NCBI RefSeq assembly: GCF_028802875.1
Contig: NZ_JARAMP010000013.1
Coordinates: 1-64,000, forward strand
From: Seohaeicola sp024304985
Lineage (GTDB): Bacteria; Pseudomonadota; Alphaproteobacteria; Rhodobacterales; Rhodobacteraceae
Reading direction: 5' to 3'
DNA length: 64,000 bases
The position numbers and the translations under genes are program-made. Shown piece by piece: positions 34,229 to 43,400 of this stretch (the first letter of the stretch is position 1; each line of letters opens with the position of its first letter). The notes under the pieces were generated by a model. The model saw only the letters and a list, made by a program, of their open reading frames with translations, did not search any database and was not told the DNA's origin.

Positions 34229-34502
34229 CCTTTCCCCTGATGCACCACGCGTGCGCGTGACCTTGGACGGGCAGGTGTTGCACTTGCCCGCGGGGGCCAA
34301 TCTGGCTGCCGCCTTGCTGGGGGCCGGAATCACCACCTTCCGCATGACCCCCGTCTCCGGCGCGTCACGCGGGCCGTTCTGCATGATGGGGGCCTGTTTC
34401 GATTGTCTGATCGGGGTGGAGGGCGTGACGCGGCAAGCCTGCATGATGCAGGTCTCGGACGGGATGGTCTTGACCCGGCCCTTGGGAAAGGGCGGGGCAT
34501 GA
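34218..34502 (+). CDS. (2Fe-2S)-binding protein (HcnA-like small subunit)
   Basis: About 94 residues. A ferredoxin-like fold with cluster ligands in PFCMMGACFDCLIGVEGVTRQAC (pattern Cys-x4-Cys-x2-Cys then a distal Cys). It links the two flavoproteins encoded on either side. The start is probably TTG 34218, which has GGAGG 7 nt upstream; ATG 34182 is an alternative that would overlap the upstream gene by 47 nt. The end overlaps the next start as ATGA. Confidence 0.8.
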   Translation: MFRDLSPDAPRVRVTLDGQVLHLPAGANLAAALLGAGITTFRMTPVSGASRGPFCMMGACFDCLIGVEGVTRQACMMQVSDGMVLTRPLGKGGA

Positions 34503-35893
34503 GGGCGGTTGATCTGATCGTGATTGGCGCGGGGCCTGCGGGGATGGCGGCGGCGGTTGAGGCGGCAGGCGCCGGGCTGTCGGTGGCCATGCTGGATGAG
34601 CAGGCTGCCCCGGGCGGGCAGATCTACCGCGCCGTGACTGGGGCCGGGGCCGGGCGCGGGGACGTGCTGGGCAAAGATTATCTGCACGGAGCCAGTCTGG
34701 TCGAGGCCATGTCGGCCTTGGGTGTCAGCCCTCTGTGCAGGGCCGTGGTCTGGAACATCGCGCCGGATGCGGAGGGTATCACCGTCACCTATTCCCAAGA
34801 TGGGCGCGCGGCGCAGGTTCGGGCGGCGCGTCTGGTTCTGGCCACGGGCGCGCTGGAACGGCCAGTGCCGATCCCCGGCTGGACCCTGCCCGGCGTGATG
34901 ACCGCGGGTGCGGGGCAGATCCTGCTCAAAGCCTCGGGTGTTGTGGCGCAGCGCGCGGTCCTCGCAGGGTCGGGGCCGCTGCTTTATCTGCTGGCGGTGC
35001 AGATGGTGCGGGCGGGTCAGCCGCCGCTGGCCTTGGTCGAGACACAGGGAGCAGGCGACATGTGGCGGGCGCTGCCGCATCTGGCGCGCGGGCTGCGGGG
35101 GTGGCGGACGCTGGCCAAGGGTGTAGCTCTGCTGGCGCAGTTGCGCCGCGCAGGCGTGCGCCGGATCACTGGCGCAGGTGATCTGGTGGTCGAGGGCGAT
35201 GCGCATGCGGCGGCGCTGCGGTTCACTGTCGGCGGACAGGTGCAGCGCATCGCCTGTGATACGGTGCTGCTGCATCAAGGGGTGGTGCCCAATACCCAGA
35301 TCAGTCGCGCGCTGCGGATGGAGCATGACTGGCGGGCCGGACAGCACGCATTCACGCCGCGTCTGGATGCATGGGGCGAAAGCACGGTGCCGGGTGTGTT
35401 CGTGGCGGGTGACGGGGCGGGGATTGCAGGTGCGGCGGCGGCGGAACAGGCGGGGCGGTTGGCGGGCTTGCAGGTGGCACATCAGCTGGGCCGGATCGAC
35501 GGTGCCGCGCGGGAGGCGCGGGCGCGGGGACCTGCGGCGCGGCTGGCGGCGGAGCGGGCGTTACGTCCGTTTCTGGAGGTGGCCTATCCGCCTGCGCCAC
35601 AGGTTCTGTCCCCTGCCGACACCACGATCATCTGCCGCTGCGAGGAGGTGACGGCAGGTCAGGTGCGCGGCTGGGCGAAGCTGGGTTGCATGGGGCCGAA
35701 CCAGACCAAGGCGTTCGGCCGGGTCGGCATGGGGCCCTGTCAGGGGCGCTTTTGCGGGCTGAGCGTGACGGCCTTGCTGGCGCAGGCCCATGGGATGACG
35801 CCCGAGGCGGTGGGGGCCTATCGTGTCCGGCCGCCTTACAAGCCGGTGACGTTAGGAGAGTTGGCGTCATTGGATGCGGGCGAGACACCCTGA
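34499..35893 (+). CDS. NAD(P)/FAD-dependent oxidoreductase (alpha subunit of the three-part dehydrogenase)
   Basis: 464 residues. N-terminal FAD motif LIVIGAGPAGMAAAVEAAGAG, a second nucleotide motif at VLAGSGPLLYLLAVQMV, GVFVAGDGAGIAGA near residue 300, and a C-terminal BFD-like [2Fe-2S] region with Cys in TIICRCEEVTAGQVRGW and GPCQGRFCG (about 378-420). This is the HcnB/OoxA/NoxA-type subunit. Together the three genes predict a membrane- or quinone-linked amine or opine dehydrogenase. It converges on hutC, with a repeat core between them. Confidence 0.85.
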   Translation: MRAVDLIVIGAGPAGMAAAVEAAGAGLSVAMLDEQAAPGGQIYRAVTGAGAGRGDVLGKDYLHGASLVEAMSALGVSPLCRAVVWNIAPDAEGITVTYSQDGRAAQVRAARLVLATGALERPVPIPGWTLPGVMTAGAGQILLKASGVVAQRAVLAGSGPLLYLLAVQMVRAGQPPLALVETQGAGDMWRALPHLARGLRGWRTLAKGVALLAQLRRAGVRRITGAGDLVVEGDAHAAALRFTVGGQVQRIACDTVLLHQGVVPNTQISRALRMEHDWRAGQHAFTPRLDAWGESTVPGVFVAGDGAGIAGAAAAEQAGRLAGLQVAHQLGRIDGAAREARARGPAARLAAERALRPFLEVAYPPAPQVLSPADTTIICRCEEVTAGQVRGWAKLGCMGPNQTKAFGRVGMGPCQGRFCGLSVTALLAQAHGMTPEAVGAYRVRPPYKPVTLGELASLDAGETP

Positions 35894-35908
35894 TCGGGCG
35901 GCAGGATT

Positions 35909-35930
35909 GGATATTTGAAGCAAGAAGAAG
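35909..35930 (+). repeat. 22-nt intergenic repeat, copy 6
   Basis: GGATATTT-GAAG-CAAGAAGAAG (subtype A), between the converging dehydrogenase and hutC genes. Confidence 0.78.
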
Positions 35931-35945
35931 CAGCGGCGGCGCGCC

Positions 35946-36650
35946 TCAGATCACCATGTCGAGGCGATAGCCGGGGCGGTAGCTGATCTGGGCCACCGTG
36001 ACCGGGCGAGTGCCGTCCAGCGTGCTGCGGTCCAGCCTGAAGAGCGCGGTTCCGGGCGCGCAGCCCAGTTGGGCGGCTGTGGCGGCATCGGCGGCAATGG
36101 CCGAAAAACTGAGGCGACCTTCGGTGAAAGGGGCATGGCGCACCAGCCATTCATTGGCGGACAGGGTGGTCATATCCGCTTCGAGCGCGCCGGGGGCGGC
36201 GGCGGGGTTGATCCAGCGATCCTCCAGCGCGAAGGGGGTGCCGCCTGCCAGATGCAGCGCGCGGATATGCAGCGCGTCGGTATCCGGGGGCAGGGCAAGG
36301 GAGGCGTGCACCGGGGCAGGCGGTGATTCAAGTGCGCGCGAAAGCAGGGCATAGCCATAGGGTTGACCCAAGGCCGCGACCTCGTCCCGGATCAGGGGGA
36401 TCGAGAGCACGGCGCGGCGCACCGGAGCCTCGGCCACGCGGGTGCCGGCCTTGCGGCGACGGTCCAGAACGCCCGATTCCGCCAGATCGCGCAGGGCGCG
36501 GTTGACCGTGGCGCGGGCGCAGCCGAATTCAAGCGCCAGATCCGCCTCGTTCGGGATCATGGTGCCGGGCGGCCAGCGCCGGTGTCGGATGCGGGCCAGC
36601 ACCTCGGCCCGGATCGCTTGCCATGTGCGGGGAGGTGGCGTGTCGGTCAC
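35946..36650 (-). CDS. hutC: Histidine utilization repressor HutC (GntR family)
   Basis: 234 residues. Winged HTH of the GntR family (about 5-70, TWQAIRAEVLARIRHRRWPPGTMIPNEADLALEFGCARATVNRALRDLAESGVLDRRRKAGTRVA) followed by a UTRA effector domain that binds urocanate in HutC proteins. The start is a GTG at 36650 overlapping the hutF stop (GTGA); longer frames would begin within hutF. It is predicted to bind the site at 38036-38047 and release it with urocanate, opening both hut transcripts. Confidence 0.93.
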   Translation of the reverse strand: MTDTPPPRTWQAIRAEVLARIRHRRWPPGTMIPNEADLALEFGCARATVNRALRDLAESGVLDRRRKAGTRVAEAPVRRAVLSIPLIRDEVAALGQPYGYALLSRALESPPAPVHASLALPPDTDALHIRALHLAGGTPFALEDRWINPAAAPGALEADMTTLSANEWLVRHAPFTEGRLSFSAIAADAATAAQLGCAPGTALFRLDRSTLDGTRPVTVAQISYRPGYRLDMVI

Positions 36651-38017
36651 ATTACATCCTTGAGGCGGCTGAGCGTGGCGCGGTAGGCGCGGGTGATGGC
36701 GGTGCGGTGGATGTGGCGGCCCGACTGCACCATGTGCCGACCGGCGCACCACAGGTCGCGGATCATGCCCTTGTCGCCTGTCACCATCAGGGTATCAAGT
36801 ATCCGGTCGCCCGATTTGCCGATCAGGTCGATATGGCCGGGGGCGAGGCCAGCGAGATCGGCCCATTCCCCTACCGCGATACGCCCTGTGCCGCGCGCAA
36901 GGGCCTGTGCGCCGCCAGTGGCCGCATCCTCCAGCACACGGCGCCCGGTGGAGCGGTCGGCGGTGGCGAGTGCCGCGCGGGACCGGTCGCGCAACCGCTG
37001 GGAGTAGTCGAGGCTGCGCATTTCTTCGGCCAGGCTGATGCGGATATTGCTGTCCGAGCCGATGCCGAAACGTCCTGTGGCGTCCAGAAATCGGGGCGCG
37101 TCGAAGATGCCGTCGCCAAGGCTGGCCTCGGTGATGGGGCACAGGCCCGCAACGGCCCCGGTGCGGGCGAGGGCGCGGGTTTCCGCAGGTGTCATCTGGG
37201 TGCAATGGATCAGGCACCATTGATCCGTGATGTCTGTCTGCTCCAGCAGATAGGTGACGGGGCGCGCGCCGGTATGGGTGAGGAGTTCATCGACCTCGGC
37301 GACCTGCTCAGCCAGATGCATGTGAATGGGGCGGTCGCCTGCAAGGGTGATGGCGGTTTGCAAACCTGCATCGGTGACTGCGCGCAGGGAATGGGGGGCG
37401 GTGCCCAACCGTGTGTCGTCCGGCAGGGCACGGATGAGGTGGTCGCAGTCCTGCACCAGTCTTGCATAGCTGTCGGGGGTTTGGCCGAAGCGGATCTGGC
37501 CGGAGGCGAGGGCCCGCCCGTCGCGTCCACCGACTTGATAGAGCACGGGCAGAAGCGTGAGGCCGATGCCCGTCTGGGCAGCGGCGGCACAGATGCGGGC
37601 CGACATTTCGGCGGGATCGGCATAGGGCGTGCCGCCCGGTGCGTGATGCAGGTAGTGGAATTCGCCGACCGCAGCGAAGCCCGCCTCCTGCATCTCCATC
37701 TGCACGAAGGCGGTGATGGCCTGCACGTCATCGGGGGTCAGGCGGTCGAGAAAGCGGAACATCTGCTGCCGCCATGTCCAGAACGTATCGCGGGGATCGG
37801 GGCCGCGCGCCTCGGTCAGACCGGCCATGGCGCGCTGGAAGGCGTGGGAATGCAGATTCGCCGGAGCCGGGATCAGGGGGCCGGTGCGATGCGCGGCACC
37901 CGCGCGGGCGTCGGGCGTGATGCGGGCGATCCGGCCAGACCTGTCGATGGTGAGGGCGACGTTGCGCGCCCAGCCCGAGGGCAGCAGGGCGGTTGTGGCG
38001 AAAATCTCGGTCTGCAT
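36647..38017 (-). CDS. hutF: Formimidoylglutamate deiminase
   Basis: 456-residue zinc amidohydrolase converting N-formimidoyl-L-glutamate to N-formyl-L-glutamate plus ammonia. Metal motif NLHSHAFQRAMAG, then HMHLAEQVAEVDELL, HCTQMTPAETRALA, GLCPITEASLGDGIFDA and GIGSDSNIRISLAEEMR (metal Asp). With hutG it defines the two-step (pseudomonad/Rhodobacter-type) end of histidine degradation. ATG 38017 is preferred over in-frame starts upstream because the latter lie on the operator. Confidence 0.94.
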   Translation of the reverse strand: MQTEIFATTALLPSGWARNVALTIDRSGRIARITPDARAGAAHRTGPLIPAPANLHSHAFQRAMAGLTEARGPDPRDTFWTWRQQMFRFLDRLTPDDVQAITAFVQMEMQEAGFAAVGEFHYLHHAPGGTPYADPAEMSARICAAAAQTGIGLTLLPVLYQVGGRDGRALASGQIRFGQTPDSYARLVQDCDHLIRALPDDTRLGTAPHSLRAVTDAGLQTAITLAGDRPIHMHLAEQVAEVDELLTHTGARPVTYLLEQTDITDQWCLIHCTQMTPAETRALARTGAVAGLCPITEASLGDGIFDAPRFLDATGRFGIGSDSNIRISLAEEMRSLDYSQRLRDRSRAALATADRSTGRRVLEDAATGGAQALARGTGRIAVGEWADLAGLAPGHIDLIGKSGDRILDTLMVTGDKGMIRDLWCAGRHMVQSGRHIHRTAITRAYRATLSRLKDVM

Positions 38018-38035
38018 GCTTGACTCGGGTTTATT

Positions 38036-38047
38036 ATGTATAGACAT
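38036..38047. promoter_or_regulatory. HutC operator in the hut divergent promoter
   Basis: ATGTATAGACAT contains the GT-N-TA-N-AC core of HutC-subfamily GntR sites and lies between hutF (start 38017) and hutI (start 38065), where one bound dimer would block both directions. Confidence 0.72.
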
Positions 38048-38064
38048 ATTATGGATAAGCGCAG

Positions 38065-39270
38065 ATGAAATTGGAATCAACCCTTATGACGCGGACACTT
38101 CTGACAGAGCTGGCCCTGATGCCGATGACCGATGGCGCGGCGTTGCTGGATGGTGCGGTGTTGATGGACGGCGCGCGCATCCTCTGGGCCGGAGCGGCGG
38201 CGGATGCGCCGGATGCGGATCATGTCGAGCGGTTGGCGGGGCGGTTGGTTACGCCTGCGCTGATCGATTGCCATACGCATGTGGTCCATGGCGGGAGCCG
38301 CGCCGCGGAATTCGCGCAGCGGCTGGAGGGGGCAAGCTATGCCGATATCGCACGTGCCGGGGGCGGTATCCTGTCCACCGTGCGGGCCACGCGGCAAGCA
38401 TCGGAGGCGGAGCTTCTGGCACAGGCCCTGATCCGCGTCGATGCGATGATCGCCGAAGGTGTGGCGGTGATCGAGGTGAAGTCGGGCTATGGCCTTGATA
38501 TTGAAACCGAACTCAGGATGTTGCGGGTGGCGCGGGCCATTGCAGGGGTGCGCCCGGTGCAGGTGGTGACAAGCTGGCTGGCGGCGCATGCGGTGCCGCC
38601 GGAATATGCGGGGCGCAGCGATGATTATCTGGAGCAGGTGGTGTTGCCCGGACTGCGCGCCGCCCATGTCGAAGGGCTGGTCGATGCGGTGGATGGGTTC
38701 TGCGAAGGGATCGCCTTCACGCCTGCCCAGATAGGCCGCGTGTTCGATCTGGCGCGAGACTTGGGCCTGCCGGTGAAACTGCATGCCGAGCAACTGTCAT
38801 CCCTGGGTGGGGCCAGTCTGGCGGCGCGGTATGGCGCGCTGTCGGCGGATCATCTGGAATATGCGGGCGAGGCCGATGTGGCGGCGATGGCGGCGGCGGG
38901 GACGGTCGCGGTGCTGTTGCCCGGCGCGTTCTATACGCTGCGCGAGGTGCGGGTGCCGCCTGTGGCTGCGTTTCGTGCGGCAGGTGTTCCGATGGCGCTG
39001 GCCACGGATTGCAATCCGGGATCGTCGCCCATGACCTCGCTGCTGCTGGCGATGAACATGGGCTGCACGCTGTTTCGCCTGACCCCGGCAGAGGCTTTGG
39101 CGGGTGTGACGGTCAACGCGGCGCGCGCGCTGGGCTTGCGGGATCAGGGGGTGATCCGGGCCGGGGCCGTGGCTGATCTGGCGGTCTGGGATGTGGCAGA
39201 TCCTGCGGAACTGGCCTATCGCATCGGGGGCAACCCCTTGTTTCGGCGTTATTTCAGGGGGCAGGCATGA
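38065..39270 (+). CDS. hutI: Imidazolonepropionase
   Basis: Up to 401 residues; hydrolyses 4-imidazolone-5-propionate to N-formimidoylglutamate. Metal motif LIDCHTHVVHGGSRAAEFAQRLEG; substrate motif GGGILSTVRATRQAS; IEVKSGYGLDIETELRMLRVAR; LHAEQLSSLGG; LATDCNPGSSPMTSLLLAMNMGCTLFRLTPAEAL. ATG 38065 is listed; ATG 38086 (MTRTLLTELALMPM) is almost as likely and gives a more usual length. It is the first gene of the hutIHGU operon and overlaps hutH (ATGA). Confidence 0.94.
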   Translation: MKLESTLMTRTLLTELALMPMTDGAALLDGAVLMDGARILWAGAAADAPDADHVERLAGRLVTPALIDCHTHVVHGGSRAAEFAQRLEGASYADIARAGGGILSTVRATRQASEAELLAQALIRVDAMIAEGVAVIEVKSGYGLDIETELRMLRVARAIAGVRPVQVVTSWLAAHAVPPEYAGRSDDYLEQVVLPGLRAAHVEGLVDAVDGFCEGIAFTPAQIGRVFDLARDLGLPVKLHAEQLSSLGGASLAARYGALSADHLEYAGEADVAAMAAAGTVAVLLPGAFYTLREVRVPPVAAFRAAGVPMALATDCNPGSSPMTSLLLAMNMGCTLFRLTPAEALAGVTVNAARALGLRDQGVIRAGAVADLAVWDVADPAELAYRIGGNPLFRRYFRGQA

Positions 39271-40790
39271 TCCATCCGGGGCATATGACATTGGCGCAAT
39301 TGGCGGCCGTTCACGCAGGCGCGCCGGTGCCGCCGATTGATCCGGCCGCGCGTGCCGGCGTGGAGCAAGCCGCCGCGATGGTGGCCGAGGCGGCGCGGGG
39401 GCAGGCGGCGGTGTATGGCGTCAATACCGGCTTCGGCAAGCTGGCCAGCCGCAAGATCGCGCCCGAGGATACGGCGATTCTGCAGCGCAACCTGATCCTG
39501 TCGCATTGCTGCGGTCTGGGTGATCCGCTGGAGGCACCTTTGGTGCGGCTGATGCTGATGCTCAAGGCGGCGAGTCTGGCGCGCGGGGCATCCGGCGTGC
39601 GCTGGGAGGTGATCGCGCTGATCGAGGGAATGTTGGCTTGCAATGTCTTGCCGGTGATCCCGCAGCAAGGCTCGGTCGGGGCTTCGGGTGATCTGGCACC
39701 CTTGGCGCATATGGCGGCTGTCATGATCGGGGCGGGTGAGGCCGTGTATCAGGGGCGGCGGATGCCCGGTGCCGAGGCGCTGGCGGCGGCGGGGCTGACC
39801 CCTGTGGTGCTTGGCCCGAAAGAGGGGTTGGCGCTGATCAACGGGACACAGTTTTCGACCGCTGCCGCCTTGGGGGGGCTGTTCGATGCGTGGCGCAATC
39901 TGGAAGGGTCGGTCGTGACGTCCTGCCTGTCCACCGATGCGATCATGGGGTCGGATGCGCCGCTTCTGGCGGGTATCCATGATCTGCGCGGTCATGCGGG
40001 CCAGATCGCCGTTGCCGCGGTCATGCGCGGCTTGATGGAAGGCTCTGCCATCCGCGACAGTCACCGCGAGGGCGATACCCGCGTGCAGGACCCCTATTGC
40101 ATCCGCTGTCAGCCGCAGGTGGCGGGGGCGTGCATGGACCTGCTCCGCATGGCCGGGCGCACCTTGGAGATCGAGGCGAATGCCGTGACCGACAACCCAC
40201 TGGTCCTTCTGGAGGAAGGGCGGATCGTGTCGGGCGGGAATTTCCACGCGGAACCCGTGGCCTTTGCCGCTGACCAGATCGCGCTGGCCATTGCCGAGAT
40301 TGGCGCGATTTCGCAGCGACGGGTGGCGCTGATGGTTGATCCGACGCTGAGTTTCGATCTGCCGCCATTTCTGACGCCCGATCCGGGGTTGAATTCAGGC
40401 TTCATGATCGCCGAGGTGACGACAGCCGCCTTGATGAGCGAGAACAAGCATCTGGCCAATCCCTGTTCCACCGACAGCACGCCCACCAGCGCCAATCAGG
40501 AGGATCATGTGAGCATGGCCGCCCATGGCGCGGTGCGTCTGGCGCGGATGAACCGCAACCTGTCGGCCATTCTGGGGGTCGAGTTGCTGGCGGGGTGTCA
40601 GGGGATCGAATTCCGCGCGCCCTTGCAGACATCCGCGCCCTTGCGGGCGGTGCTGGCGCGGGTGCGCGGGCAGGTGGCGACGCTGGGGGCGGATCGCTAC
40701 ATGGCACCTGATCTGGCTGTCGGGCAATCCTTGATCGCGGGTGGCGAGGCGCAGGCGGCGGCGGGTGTCGCGCTGGAGATCGCAGGATGA
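39267..40790 (+). CDS. hutH: Histidine ammonia-lyase
   Basis: 507 residues; removes ammonia from histidine to give trans-urocanate, the first step. The Ala139-Ser140-Gly141 tripeptide that forms the MIO prosthetic group is in GSVGASGDLAPLAH, and the catalytic Tyr is in VYGVNTGFGKLA (Tyr50). Length is normal. Start ATG 39267 overlaps the hutI stop; stop overlaps the hutG start. All four genes on this strand are coupled by ATGA. Confidence 0.96.
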   Translation: MIHPGHMTLAQLAAVHAGAPVPPIDPAARAGVEQAAAMVAEAARGQAAVYGVNTGFGKLASRKIAPEDTAILQRNLILSHCCGLGDPLEAPLVRLMLMLKAASLARGASGVRWEVIALIEGMLACNVLPVIPQQGSVGASGDLAPLAHMAAVMIGAGEAVYQGRRMPGAEALAAAGLTPVVLGPKEGLALINGTQFSTAAALGGLFDAWRNLEGSVVTSCLSTDAIMGSDAPLLAGIHDLRGHAGQIAVAAVMRGLMEGSAIRDSHREGDTRVQDPYCIRCQPQVAGACMDLLRMAGRTLEIEANAVTDNPLVLLEEGRIVSGGNFHAEPVAFAADQIALAIAEIGAISQRRVALMVDPTLSFDLPPFLTPDPGLNSGFMIAEVTTAALMSENKHLANPCSTDSTPTSANQEDHVSMAAHGAVRLARMNRNLSAILGVELLAGCQGIEFRAPLQTSAPLRAVLARVRGQVATLGADRYMAPDLAVGQSLIAGGEAQAAAGVALEIAG

Positions 40791-41584
40791 GCGTCGAGGT
40801 CACACGCGGGCAGGGCGCCATCGTATTGGGTCTGCCCCACACCGGGCTTGACGTGCCGCCCGAGGTCTGGGCGGGCTTGAACGACCGGGGGCGCGAACTG
40901 GCGGATACGGATTGGCATATCGACAGGCTTTACAATGGCTTGCGCGCGGACGTTACGATCGTCCGCCAGACCGTGCACCGCTATGTGATCGACGTGAACC
41001 GGGGGGCGGATGATGCCAGCCTTTACCCCGGTCAGGCGACGACGGGGCTGTGTCCGGTGACTGATTTCGACGGAGCACCCATCCACCTGCCGGGGCATGC
41101 GCCTGATAGCGCCGAGGTCGCGGCGCGGATTGCGGCGCATCACACGCCCTATCACGCCGCGTTATCCACAGAACTGGCGCGGATCAGGGCGATGCACGGC
41201 GTTGCGATCCTTTACGATTGTCATTCGATCCGGTCGCGGATTCCGCATCTGTTCGAGGGAACATTACCCGATTTCAACATCGGCACGAATCTATCCACAA
41301 GTTGCGCGCCGCTTGTGGAAGAAACTATGGAAAAGATCTGCCGTGCGGCACAGGGCTATTCCACGGTCGTGAACGGCCGTTTTCGCGGTGGCTGGACCAC
41401 GCGGCACCACGGTCAACCCGGCGCGGGCATCCATGCGATCCAGATGGAACTGGCCCAGTCCACCTACATGGAAGAGGCCCCGCCGTGGCGCTGGGACGAG
41501 GGCCGCGCCGCGCGCTTACGCGCAACATTGGCGCTGGTCCTTGATGCGCTTCAATCCCTTGTAGACAGAAAGGTTCTGACATGA
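40787..41584 (+). CDS. hutG: N-formylglutamate deformylase
   Basis: 265 residues; hydrolyses N-formylglutamate to glutamate and formate. FGase family motifs: LPHTGLDVP, ADTDWHIDRLY, HRYVIDVNRG and DCHSIRSRIP (zinc site), and NGRFRGGWTTRHHGQPGAGIHAIQMELAQSTYM. Confirms the HutF/HutG branch rather than the direct formiminoglutamase route. Coupled by ATGA to hutH upstream and hutU downstream. Confidence 0.95.
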   Translation: MSVEVTRGQGAIVLGLPHTGLDVPPEVWAGLNDRGRELADTDWHIDRLYNGLRADVTIVRQTVHRYVIDVNRGADDASLYPGQATTGLCPVTDFDGAPIHLPGHAPDSAEVAARIAAHHTPYHAALSTELARIRAMHGVAILYDCHSIRSRIPHLFEGTLPDFNIGTNLSTSCAPLVEETMEKICRAAQGYSTVVNGRFRGGWTTRHHGQPGAGIHAIQMELAQSTYMEEAPPWRWDEGRAARLRATLALVLDALQSLVDRKVLT

Positions 41585-43278
41585 CCACGCCCCGTATCAT
41601 CGGCAGCCGCCACAATTCGCGCGACGTTTTCCCGCCGACCGGAACCACGCTGACCGCCAAAAGCTGGCTGACCGAGGCGCCGCTGAGGATGCTGATGAAC
41701 AACCTGCATCCCGATGTGGCGGAAAACCCGCATGAGTTGGTGGTGTATGGCGGGATCGGGCGCGCGGCGCGGACATGGGAGGATTTTGATGCGATTGTCG
41801 CCGCGTTGACCGATCTGAACGCGGATGAGACGCTGCTGGTGCAATCGGGCAAACCCGTGGGCGTGTTTCGCACCCATGCGGATGCGCCACGCGTGCTGAT
41901 CGCGAATTCCAACCTCGTGCCGCATTGGGCAACTTGGGATCATTTCAACGAACTCGATAAGAAGGGTCTGGCGATGTATGGCCAGATGACCGCCGGATCG
42001 TGGATCTATATCGGCACGCAAGGAATCGTGCAGGGCACCTATGAGACCTTCGTCGAGGCGGGGCGGCAGCATTATGGCGGATCACTCAAAGGGCGCTGGA
42101 TCCTGACAGGCGGCTTGGGCGGCATGGGCGGCGCGCAGCCCTTGGCAGCCGTGATGGCGGGGGCCTGCTGTCTGGCGGTGGAATGCGACGAGACTCGCGC
42201 CGATTTCCGGCTGCGGACCCGCTATGTCGATGAAAAGACGCGCGATCTGGACGAAGCCCTGGCGATGATCGACCGCTGGACCAAGGCGGGCGAGGCGAAA
42301 TCCGTGGCCTTGATCGGCAATGCGGCGGATGTGTTCCCGCAGCTTTTCGCGCGAATGCAGGCCGGGGGAATGCGTCCCGACATCGTGACCGATCAGACCT
42401 CGGCCCATGATCCGGTGCATGGCTATCTGCCGCAGGGCTGGAGCGTGGCCGAATGGCGCGCCAAGCAGGACAGCGCGCCCAAGGCGGTGGAGGCCGCCGC
42501 CCGCGCCAGCATGAAGGTGCATGTGGCCGCGATGGTGGATTTCTGGAACGCGGGCGTGCCGGTGCTGGATTACGGCAACAATATCCGCCAGATGGCGCTG
42601 GAGGAGGGGTTGGAGAACGCCTTCGCCTTTCCGGGTTTCGTGCCCGCCTATATCCGGCCCCTGTTCTGTCGCGGGGTGGGGCCGTTCCGCTGGTGCGCGC
42701 TGTCGGGCGATCCCGAGGACATCTACAAGACCGACGCCAAGGTGAAAGAGCTGATCGACGATCCGCATCTGCACAACTGGCTGGATATGGCGCGGGAACG
42801 GATCAGCTTTCAGGGCTTGCCCGCGCGGATCTGCTGGGTCGGGCTGGGGCTGCGGCACAAGCTGGGGCTGGCGTTCAATGAGATGGTGCGCAATGGCGAA
42901 TTGAGCGCGCCCATCGTGATCGGGCGCGACCATCTGGACAGCGGCTCGGTCGCCAGTCCGAACCGCGAGACGGAAGCGATGAAGGATGGCTCGGACGCTG
43001 TGTCCGACTGGCCTCTGCTCAATGCGCTGCTGAACACGGCCTCAGGGGCCACGTGGGTCAGCCTGCATCATGGCGGCGGCGTGGGCATGGGCTTTTCGCA
43101 GCATTCCGGCATGGTGATCTGCTGCGATGGCAGCGTTGAGGCGGATCGGCGGCTGGAACGGGTCCTCTGGAACGATCCGGCGACGGGGGTGATGCGCCAT
43201 GCGGATGCGGGCTATGACATCGCGCTGGATTGCGCGCGTGACCATGGGCTGAACCTGCCGGGCATTCTGAACCGCTGA
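41581..43278 (+). CDS. hutU: Urocanate hydratase
   Basis: 565 residues; adds water to urocanate to form imidazolone propionate using a tightly bound NAD+ as electrophile. NAD-binding glycine motif GGLGGMGGAQPLA, the TDQTSAHDPVHGYLPQGWS segment, and the catalytic Cys/His region CRGVGPFRWCALSG are all present. The length is normal (about 555-570). Last gene of hutIHGU. It is followed by a repeat core. Confidence 0.97.
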   Translation: MTTPRIIGSRHNSRDVFPPTGTTLTAKSWLTEAPLRMLMNNLHPDVAENPHELVVYGGIGRAARTWEDFDAIVAALTDLNADETLLVQSGKPVGVFRTHADAPRVLIANSNLVPHWATWDHFNELDKKGLAMYGQMTAGSWIYIGTQGIVQGTYETFVEAGRQHYGGSLKGRWILTGGLGGMGGAQPLAAVMAGACCLAVECDETRADFRLRTRYVDEKTRDLDEALAMIDRWTKAGEAKSVALIGNAADVFPQLFARMQAGGMRPDIVTDQTSAHDPVHGYLPQGWSVAEWRAKQDSAPKAVEAAARASMKVHVAAMVDFWNAGVPVLDYGNNIRQMALEEGLENAFAFPGFVPAYIRPLFCRGVGPFRWCALSGDPEDIYKTDAKVKELIDDPHLHNWLDMARERISFQGLPARICWVGLGLRHKLGLAFNEMVRNGELSAPIVIGRDHLDSGSVASPNRETEAMKDGSDAVSDWPLLNALLNTASGATWVSLHHGGGVGMGFSQHSGMVICCDGSVEADRRLERVLWNDPATGVMRHADAGYDIALDCARDHGLNLPGILNR

Positions 43279-43307
43279 CCCTGCGTCTTGGGCCGGCGTC
43301 GCGCTGC

Positions 43308-43329
43308 GTATATTTGAAGCAAGAAGAAG
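43308..43329 (+). repeat. 22-nt intergenic repeat, copy 7
   Basis: GTATATTT-GAAG-CAAGAAGAAG (subtype A), 30 nt after the hutU stop. It shares 20 nt with the copy at 35909, so two close copies flank the hut locus. Confidence 0.78.
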
Positions 43330-43400
43330 CAGCGGGCCCTGATTGACCCCGTCACGGGCGGGGGATATCCGGCGTTCCGGACAAGTGCGGGAGGCCGGCG

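Noticed and set aside
33326..35482. 718-codon minus-strand frame
   Set aside because: Shadow of the three-subunit dehydrogenase genes, which carry clear flavin and iron-sulfur motifs on the plus strand.
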